Positions 1 to 4,545 of a stretch of 6,028 nucleotides of DNA are shown one piece after another; positions within the stretch are counted from its first letter, which is position 1, and every line of letters starts with the position of its first letter. The position numbers and the translations under genes were made by a program. Source of the DNA: CAYLJV01 sp964554215 (GTDB lineage: Archaea; Hadarchaeota; Hadarchaeia; Hadarchaeales; JAGGTB01); contig CAZKND010000066.1 in NCBI GenBank assembly GCA_964554215.1, positions 1-6,028 on the forward strand, written 5' to 3'. The notes under the pieces are model-generated. The model ran no database searches. It was not told the origin of the DNA and saw only the letters and a program-made list of their open reading frames with translations.

Positions 1-12
1 ATACCAATTTTG

Positions 13-16
13 AAAA
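13..16 (-). terminator. Short T-run after tRNA
   Basis: Directly after the encoded CCA the minus strand reads TTTTC. Archaeal RNA polymerase can terminate at short T-runs, so this may end the tRNA transcript. Only four T are present and there is no hairpin, so the call is weak. Confidence 0.35.
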
Positions 17-94
17 TGGTAGCGGGAGCTGGATTTGAACCAGCGACCTCCGGGTTATGAGCCCGGCGGGCACTCCAGACTGCCCCACCCCGCT
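17..94 (-). tRNA. Initiator tRNA-Met (CAU), CCA encoded
   Basis: On the minus strand the sequence folds into a complete cloverleaf: a 7-bp acceptor stem (AGCGGGG with UCCCGCU, one G:U at 7:66), a GGGC/GCCC D stem, anticodon stem CCGGG/CCCGG with loop CUCAUAA, a 5-base variable region and T arm GCUGG-UUCAAAU-CCAGC. The discriminator is A (position 20) and the 3' CCA is encoded (17-19). The anticodon CAU lies at 57-59. The A1:U72 pair together with three consecutive G:C pairs next to the anticodon loop are the known hallmarks of archaeal initiator tRNA, which separates it from elongator Met and Ile2 (CAU) tRNAs. It delivers methionine to the P site at translation start. U8 (position 87), the usual ThiI target, is present. 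No intron is seen. Confidence 0.95.
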
Positions 95-123
95 AACTAG
101 ACATTATTGTTTAACCTTCTTCG

Positions 124-143
124 TTAAAAACTTTCTTTATAAG
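124..143 (-). promoter_or_regulatory. Candidate TATA boxes for the tRNA
   Basis: Two TATA-like elements lie upstream of the tRNA on the minus strand. CTTATAAA (143 to 136) would place transcription start about 20 bases before the mature 5' end. GTTTTTAA (131 to 124) would place it only about 7 bases before. Both rest on the usual archaeal spacing of about 26 bases from TATA centre to start. The first is the better match to an archaeal TATA box. TTTATAAG also reads as a TATA box on the plus strand, but it lies far from the downstream ThiI gene. Confidence 0.5.
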
Positions 144-186
144 TATTAGACTAACAACTGTTCTGCAGAGATTTATTTCTAAACCT

Positions 187-196
187 CTAAATAAAA
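187..196 (+). promoter_or_regulatory. Candidate TATA box for the ThiI-like gene
   Basis: CTAAATAAAA is the best-placed A/T-rich box ahead of the gene at 237. With archaeal spacing, transcription would start near 217, giving a leader of about 20 bases that includes the ribosome site at 229-233. ATTTATTT (171-178) is an alternative. Neither is a strong consensus match. Confidence 0.4.
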
Positions 197-228
197 TCAA
201 GACAAGTATCTAAAAGAATATTTCGAAA

Positions 229-233
229 GGTGA
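229..233 (+). promoter_or_regulatory. Shine-Dalgarno site GGTGA for the ThiI-like gene
   Basis: GGTGA is complementary to the archaeal 16S rRNA 3' end and sits 3 bases before the ATG at 237. It supports that start codon, although the spacing is a little short. Confidence 0.65.
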
Positions 234-236
234 ACC

Positions 237-914
237 ATGACTGAAAAAGTTATATCTCTAATTTCAGGCGGGATCGATTCTCCGATAGCGACATTGATAG
301 CTTCGGATGACTTCGAAATTTTACCGGTCAACTTTTGCCTCTATCCTGAGACTTCAAAAGAAAGTGCTTTCGCAGCATACGACGCTCTAGAAAATCTCAA
401 CGACCGCATAGATTTTGAAAAAGCAATAATATTTCCCTGGACTGGCATCCTGCGAGAGATAAATGATAACACTGAGGACTGGTTGAACTGTGTAGCTTGT
501 AGAAGAGTCATGCTCAGATCGGCTGAGTTCATGGCTGACGAGGAAGATGCATCGGGCATAGTCACCGGAGAATCAATCGGGCAGAAAGCTTCTCAAACCA
601 TAGAGAATATCCGTGCGACCTCGTTTGGGATCGAAACGCCTGTAATTCGCCCGTTGGTTGGGATGGACAAGGATGAGATTATCGAAATCTCAAGAAATAA
701 AGACATGTTCGAAAAAAATCATGCCGGCTGCTGTCGTGCATCACCCAACAATCCTGGTACGATGGTCTATCCTGGTCGGCTTAACCAAGGGTTAGAAAAT
801 ATTGATTTACCGAAACTGATCCGGGAGGCTAAAGAGTTCTCTCTCGAAATCCAAGAATTTGACAGAAGCGGTTTCGAATCCTACCTTTCTAAATTGGATG
901 AAAAATTTGGATAA
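237..914 (+). CDS. Minimal ThiI-like tRNA 4-thiouridine sulfurtransferase (PP-loop domain only)
   Basis: This 225-residue protein matches the C-terminal AANH/PP-loop domain of ThiI, which adenylates U8 of tRNA with ATP and replaces the oxygen with sulfur. Visible motifs are the PP-loop SGGIDSP (residues 10-16), CVACRRVM (85-92), GESIGQ (111-116) followed by ASQT, and CCRASP (165-170). The last lies where the catalytic Cys of E. coli ThiI sits (Cys344, in its CGVISKSP segment). The CxxC pair (C85, C88) plus a distant Cys is the arrangement reported for methanogen ThiI proteins that use an iron-sulfur cluster and sulfide. The N-terminal ferredoxin-like and THUMP domains of full ThiI (roughly 170 residues) are absent, as is a rhodanese domain. 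The ATG follows a GGTGA site, the upstream spacer leaves no room for the missing domains, and MxxKVISLISGG is a natural domain start. The family call is firm. The s4U8 activity is inferred; a role in thiamine thiazole sulfur supply or another thiolation is possible. Confidence 0.88.
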   Translation: MTEKVISLISGGIDSPIATLIASDDFEILPVNFCLYPETSKESAFAAYDALENLNDRIDFEKAIIFPWTGILREINDNTEDWLNCVACRRVMLRSAEFMADEEDASGIVTGESIGQKASQTIENIRATSFGIETPVIRPLVGMDKDEIIEISRNKDMFEKNHAGCCRASPNNPGTMVYPGRLNQGLENIDLPKLIREAKEFSLEIQEFDRSGFESYLSKLDEKFG

Positions 915-926
915 AAAAATAAAAAA
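913..926 (-). terminator. T-run terminator of the amphi-Trp gene
   Basis: On the minus strand, T6 (926-921) and T7 (919-913) begin about 30 bases after the amphi-Trp stop codon and overlap the stop codon of the convergent ThiI-like gene. No hairpin is visible. Runs of this kind are typical archaeal terminators. Confidence 0.55.
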
Positions 927-940
927 TAGGATTTAGGAAA

Positions 941-945
941 TTTTT
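941..945 (+). terminator. T-run after the ThiI-like gene
   Basis: T5 lies 26 bases after the ThiI-like stop codon in the short convergent spacer. It is a plausible archaeal termination signal, but short and without a hairpin. Confidence 0.35.
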
Positions 946-956
946 GGCGTTATTAC

Positions 957-1262
957 TTACTCGACGGATAGTTTTTTGCCCTTGTTCTTCGCTTCTTCGA
1001 ACTCCATCTCGATCTCCAGTTCGTCGTCTTCCATTTCGATCTCTAGCTCTACACTTTCCTTTGCATTGAAAGGCAGTTCCCATTCGTCCGTCGTCAGTTT
1101 CATTTCACCGTCTTTCTCAATTTCGTCGGCCAAGTTTCTGAGGAACTCGGCGAGATCACTTCTATCTATGTAGAACTCTTGAGAGAAATATCCTTGAATC
1201 TCTTTCTTTCCTTCGTCTTCAGGTTCGTTTTCTTCTTTTTCTTCGGGTAACTCCATTGTCAT
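957..1262 (-). CDS. Amphi-Trp domain protein, very acidic
   Basis: This 101-residue protein resembles the amphi-Trp domain family, small proteins common in halophilic archaea and without an established function. Visible layout: an acidic, disordered-looking N-terminus (residues 1-22); a helix DLAEFLRNLADEIEKDG (36-52); a strand around TTDEWELP (57-64) holding the single Trp61; and two alternating acidic/hydrophobic strands (71-88) that give the family its amphipathic pattern. Phe88 stands near the end of the last strand, where I would expect an aromatic. I count 28 Glu and 8 Asp against 10 Lys and 2 Arg, consistent with a salt-in cytoplasm. There is no signal peptide or membrane segment. I chose ATG at 1262 because GAGGAG lies 5 bases upstream; GTG at 1265 and ATG at 1256 are also in frame. 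It is convergent with the ThiI-like gene and divergent from the regulator. Confidence 0.8.
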   Translation of the reverse strand: MTMELPEEKEENEPEDEGKKEIQGYFSQEFYIDRSDLAEFLRNLADEIEKDGEMKLTTDEWELPFNAKESVELEIEMEDDELEIEMEFEEAKNKGKKLSVE

Positions 1263-1267
1263 CACAT

Positions 1268-1273
1268 CTCCTC
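1268..1273 (-). promoter_or_regulatory. Shine-Dalgarno site GAGGAG for the amphi-Trp gene
   Basis: GAGGAG lies 5 bases before ATG 1262, 2 before GTG 1265 and 11 before ATG 1256, so it favours 1262. Directly after it an out-of-frame ATG (1267-1265) is followed at once by TGA (1264-1262), which overlaps the chosen ATG as TGATG. Confidence 0.6.
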
Positions 1274-1305
1274 AAAGAAATATCAAAACTTATAAAACTT
1301 CTTTG
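1273..1305. promoter_or_regulatory. Candidate operator: inverted repeat bracketing the TATA box
   Basis: CAAAGAA (1273-1279) and TTCTTTG (1299-1305) form a perfect 7-bp inverted repeat centred at 1289 with a 19-base spacer that contains the TATA box. A direct repeat AAAACTT (1285-1291 and 1294-1300) lies inside it. Winged-helix dimers commonly bind such dyads, so the adjacent regulator may bind here to control itself and the divergent amphi-Trp gene. Binding is inferred. The low-complexity A/T context makes chance symmetry a real alternative. Confidence 0.35.
1290..1297 (+). promoter_or_regulatory. TATA box of the winged-helix regulator (leaderless promoter)
   Basis: TTATAAAA is centred about 26 bases before the ATG at 1320, the usual archaeal distance from TATA centre to transcription start. 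The mRNA should therefore begin at or within a base or two of the start codon. No ribosome site precedes the ATG, which agrees with a leaderless message. Because TTATAA is its own reverse complement, the box could also serve the minus strand. Confidence 0.65.
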
Positions 1306-1307
1306 TA

Positions 1308-1315
1308 ATTCTATA
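1308..1315 (-). promoter_or_regulatory. Candidate TATA box for the amphi-Trp gene
   Basis: TATAGAAT on the minus strand would start transcription near 1286 with usual archaeal spacing. That gives a leader of about 24 bases that keeps the GAGGAG ribosome site. The competing box TTTATAAG (1296 to 1289) would start near 1267 and lose most of that site. The presence of the site makes the box at 1308-1315 the more coherent choice, although it is the weaker match. Confidence 0.4.
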
Positions 1316-1319
1316 CCTA

Positions 1320-1589
1320 ATGTTAGAAATCATAGGGCAAGAAAAAAGGTTGGAGATACTGAAACTCCTAAGCAACGAAGACATGTACGTCTCAGAAATA
1401 AAGGAAAAAGCCAAAATCGACGGAAAAAACGCAAAATTCCACCTGGACAAACTCAAAGAAAACGAAATAGTCGACCACTACAGAAAAGGGAAAAGAAAAT
1501 ATTACACCCTGAAAAAGGAGATAAAGCTCGAAATAACCCCTCCACCAGAAGGAAAATTCATCCTCTACACATCAGAACATCAAAAATAA
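1320..1589 (+). CDS. ArsR-like winged helix-turn-helix transcriptional regulator
   Basis: This 89-residue protein has the form of a small ArsR/MarR-like DNA-binding protein. Residues 5-18 (IGQEKRLEILKLLS) form the first helix. YVSEIKEKAKI (23-33) and NAKFHLDKLKEN (37-48) are the helix-turn-helix, the second being the recognition helix. Residues 50-66, with the basic RKGKRKYY stretch, form the wing. The tail LEITPPPEGKFILY (70-83) may be a dimer strand. There is no Cys and no metal-site motif, so it is not a classic metal sensor. It is basic in a window with very acidic neighbours, as expected for DNA binding. The start at 1320 lies about 26 bases after a TATA box, implying a leaderless message. 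The Lhr gene follows after 63 bases on the same strand, so the two may be cotranscribed. The ligand and targets are unknown. Confidence 0.82.
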   Translation: MLEIIGQEKRLEILKLLSNEDMYVSEIKEKAKIDGKNAKFHLDKLKENEIVDHYRKGKRKYYTLKKEIKLEITPPPEGKFILYTSEHQK

Positions 1590-1652
1590 GGCTCAAAAAC
1601 CGGTCCCAACCTGAAACTAATCAACAAATCTGTAAAAACTAAAACTGAGACC

Positions 1653-4493
1653 ATGGACCAATTCAAACAGTTAAACGAAAAGATAAAGGAACAACTGAGT
1701 TCTTCAGGGATAAGCAAACCTACACTCATCCAAAGGAAAGCGATACCACCGCTGCTGGAAAACAAAAACTCCTTACTAATAGCCCCGACAGGTACAGGTA
1801 AAACAGAAGCAGCCCTATTCCCAGTTTTCAGCCAACTCATAGACAAAGACACCAAAGAAGGAATCAAAATCATCTACATCGCCCCACTCAGAGCCCTCAA
1901 CAGAGACATGTTGAGCCGCCTCAAAAAATGGGAAGAAATCCTCGACATAGATATCCAAGTGAGACATGGAGACACGACCCAATACCAAAGAAGACAACAG
2001 GCTCTAGACCCTCCCGACATGTTGATAACAACTCCCGAAACATTACAAGCAATACTGCCAGGCAGTCGGATGAAAGAGCACCTGAAAAAAGTGAACTGGT
2101 GCATCGTCGACGAAATCCACGAACTGGCCGAAAGCAAAAGAGGATCACAACTGACCCTGGCACTGGAAAGACTATCACGATTATCCGAAGACTTCCAAAG
2201 AATAGGACTATCCGCCACAGTTGGAAACCCAAAAAGGTTGAGCAACTTTCTAGCCGGCACAGATCGCGAAGTAGAAGTGATAAACGCATCCACAGTGGAA
2301 GAGATGACCGTCTCCGTGGAAAGCCCCATGCCTTCGGAAGAAGACGCCGGACTCTCCGAAGAACTGAACGCACAACCATCCATGGTGGCAAGAATTCAGA
2401 GAATCAAAGAACTGATAGAAAATCATCAATCCACCTTAACATTCGTCAACACTCGAGAATCTTCAGAAACATTAGGATCCAGACTGAAATTTTTAGAATC
2501 CGACTTCCCGATAAGCGTCCACCACGGTTCTCTCGCCAGAGACCTCAGGATATCAGCAGAAGAAGACTTTCGAGATGGAAAGTTAAAGAGTCTGATATGC
2601 ACCTCCTCGATGGAGCTAGGGATAGACATCGGAAACATCGACTTCGTGATACAGTACGGCTCGCCCAGACAGGTGAAAAGATGCATACAGAGAATGGGTC
2701 GAAGTGGGCACGAAATCGGAAGATCTTCAAAAGGAGTGATCATCTCGACCGACCCGGACGATGTGATGGAGGCCGGAATAATAGCGAAAGGCTCCATGGA
2801 TCAAAAAATCGAACCCGTAAAAGTACACGAACGTGCACTCGACGCCCTCTCTAACCAGATCGTAGGTTTTCTACTGGACGGGGTTGAAGAAATCGATGCC
2901 ATCTACGAACAGGTGAAAAGGGCCGACCCGTACAAGGACTTATCCAAAGAAACATTCCTATCCGTCGTAAAACAGTTGCAGAATCAAAGACTGGTCTGGC
3001 GAGACGAGGACAGAATAAGCAGCGGACAGAGGACTTGGAAATATTACTACACCAACCTATCCATGATTCCGGACATCCGAAGATACGACATCAAAGACAT
3101 GGTCTCCGGAGAATCCATAGGGACACTGGACGAAGAATTCGTCATAGGAAAAATGGAGGTCGGCACGACTTTCATCACGAAAGGGGAAGCCTGGGAAGTC
3201 GTGGAGATAGAGGAGGAACAGATCAGGGTCGAACCCATAGACGACCCATACGGAGCAATCCCTGCGTGGGAAGGCGAACTAATTCCGGTCACTTTCAAAA
3301 CAGCCGACAAGGTATCAGAACTCAGAGAAAAAGTGAGAAAACTCCTGAACGAAGACCAAACAGAAGAAGAAATCGCCGAAAAGTTGAGAAAAGAGTACCC
3401 AACCGACAAAAAATCGATCAAATGGGCCGTCAGTTATCTCAAAAAACAGAAAGCCGACGCAAAAATCCCGAAAAAGGACAACCTGCTGATCGAAACCTAC
3501 TCCAACTTCTCAGTTATACACGCGCCCTTCGGAACGATAGTCAACAGAACACTAGGACAAATCATATCAGCCCTGCTATCGACAAGGCTCGGAACCAGCG
3601 TAGGATTCAACCACGACCCTTACCGGATAGCATTCAGATTTCCAAAAAAGAGCGACAAAGAAATGGTCAAAGAAACAATCAAAAACATCAAACCCGACCA
3701 TGTCAAACCGATCTTCAGAAAAATCATAGACAAAAGTCCATTATTCCGCTGGAAACTCCTCCACACAGCGAAAAGGTTCGGAGCGATAGACAAAGACGCC
3801 GACTTCTCCGAAATCCAAGGGAAAAGACTCGTCGAAAGCTACAAAGACACACCGATCTGGGAAGAAACTGAAAGAGAGATAAGACTGGAAAAATTCAACC
3901 TGGAAAGACTGGAAAAAATAATCAAAAAACTGGAAAACGGCGAAATGGATATAGAAGAGATCAAAAGAGGGGAAAAAGAAGGCCCAACCACACTGAGCCT
4001 CCCAATCCTGAACGAACTCGCCCGAAAAGGAGAACTCTCACTCCCCGAAAAAGCTGAAAGAGAGATAATCAAAGCTCTCAAAAGACGGCTGAAGAACGAA
4101 CAAGTGAAACTGTTCTGCCTCAACTGCAAAGAATGGTCCACCCTAACAAGAGTCAGACGGCTCCCGGAAGAACCCGAATGTGGAAACTGCGGAGCCAAAC
4201 TACTAGCCACACTCCCACTCCACAAACGAGGAGTCAAAAAAGCGTTGGAGAAACAGAGCCGAGGACTAGACCTGGACGAAGAAGAACAAGAATACGCAAG
4301 GAGAGCAAGAGACTCGGCAAACCTGGTGATAACCCACGGGAAGAAAGCGATCCTCGCCATGTCCGGAAGAGGCGTAGGACCCTCAACCGCTTCCAAAATC
4401 CTATCAATGCAGTACGAAGACGATGAAAAGTTCTACAGAGATATCCTAAAAGCCGAGAGAGAATACGCTAGAACTCACAAATTTTGGGATTAA
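1653..4493 (+). CDS. lhr: Lhr-family ATP-dependent superfamily 2 helicase
   Basis: This 946-residue protein is a complete archaeal Lhr (large helicase-related) protein, an ATP-driven 3'-5' nucleic acid translocase linked in other organisms to DNA repair, stalled forks and RNA-DNA hybrids. RecA1 holds a Q-like motif PTLIQRKA (23-30), Walker A APTGTGKTE (44-52), APLRALNRD (78-86), TTPETLQ (126-132), DEIH (153-156) and SATVGN (188-193). RecA2 holds FVNTR (264-268), HHGSL (290-294), SSMELGIDIG (318-327) and motif VI QRMGRSGH (346-353). A winged-helix region starts near 388, and the Lhr core follows to about 740. A four-Cys zinc ribbon, CLNC/CGNC (822-825, 843-846), precedes a helix-hairpin-helix-like GRGVGPSTASKIL (905-917) and the archaeal-type ending AEREYARTHKFWD. 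Every catalytic motif is intact and the length is normal. No ribosome site is seen before the ATG; the gene lies 63 bases after the regulator and in the same frame. I cannot place it confidently in an aLhr subclass. Confidence 0.93.
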   Translation: MDQFKQLNEKIKEQLSSSGISKPTLIQRKAIPPLLENKNSLLIAPTGTGKTEAALFPVFSQLIDKDTKEGIKIIYIAPLRALNRDMLSRLKKWEEILDIDIQVRHGDTTQYQRRQQALDPPDMLITTPETLQAILPGSRMKEHLKKVNWCIVDEIHELAESKRGSQLTLALERLSRLSEDFQRIGLSATVGNPKRLSNFLAGTDREVEVINASTVEEMTVSVESPMPSEEDAGLSEELNAQPSMVARIQRIKELIENHQSTLTFVNTRESSETLGSRLKFLESDFPISVHHGSLARDLRISAEEDFRDGKLKSLICTSSMELGIDIGNIDFVIQYGSPRQVKRCIQRMGRSGHEIGRSSKGVIISTDPDDVMEAGIIAKGSMDQKIEPVKVHERALDALSNQIVGFLLDGVEEIDAIYEQVKRADPYKDLSKETFLSVVKQLQNQRLVWRDEDRISSGQRTWKYYYTNLSMIPDIRRYDIKDMVSGESIGTLDEEFVIGKMEVGTTFITKGEAWEVVEIEEEQIRVEPIDDPYGAIPAWEGELIPVTFKTADKVSELREKVRKLLNEDQTEEEIAEKLRKEYPTDKKSIKWAVSYLKKQKADAKIPKKDNLLIETYSNFSVIHAPFGTIVNRTLGQIISALLSTRLGTSVGFNHDPYRIAFRFPKKSDKEMVKETIKNIKPDHVKPIFRKIIDKSPLFRWKLLHTAKRFGAIDKDADFSEIQGKRLVESYKDTPIWEETEREIRLEKFNLERLEKIIKKLENGEMDIEEIKRGEKEGPTTLSLPILNELARKGELSLPEKAEREIIKALKRRLKNEQVKLFCLNCKEWSTLTRVRRLPEEPECGNCGAKLLATLPLHKRGVKKALEKQSRGLDLDEEEQEYARRARDSANLVITHGKKAILAMSGRGVGPSTASKILSMQYEDDEKFYRDILKAEREYARTHKFWD

Positions 4494-4538
4494 AAAAATA
4501 ATAAAAAAAGGAAAGATATGAGGTTTTAATTTACCTCA
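4492..4538 (-). terminator. Hairpin plus T-runs ending the thermosome gene
   Basis: TGAGGT (4519-4524) and ACCTCA (4533-4538) form a perfect 6-bp stem with an 8-base loop in the 52-base convergent spacer. On the minus strand it is followed by T7 (4509-4503) and T7 (4498-4492), the form of a terminator for the thermosome gene. The same stem could protect the 3' end of Lhr mRNA on the plus strand, where only short T-runs (4524-4527 and 4544-4547) follow. Confidence 0.55.
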
Positions 4539-4545
4539 CTGACTT

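Noticed and set aside
17..94. Elongator tRNA-Met or tRNA-Ile2 as the identity of the CAU tRNA
   Set aside because: A1:U72 and the run of G:C pairs beside the anticodon loop are initiator features in archaea.
976..1173. Serine-rich open frame on the plus strand opposite the amphi-Trp gene
   Set aside because: It is the antisense image of the Glu/Asp-rich coding sequence; it has no ribosome site and no recognisable domain.
1320..1589. Metal-sensing ArsR repressor
   Set aside because: It has no cysteines and no ArsR metal-site motif; only the winged-helix fold is supported.
1256..1642. 128-codon plus-strand frame overlapping the winged-helix gene
   Set aside because: It starts inside the divergent amphi-Trp gene and is rich in Arg/Lys/Asn without a domain; the winged-helix frame has clear homology features and a well-spaced TATA box.
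1928..3871. Long Arg-rich plus-strand frames inside Lhr (1928-2854 and 3035-3871)
   Set aside because: These lie out of frame within an intact helicase gene; a T-poor coding strand yields few stops in other frames. Their composition is not protein-like.
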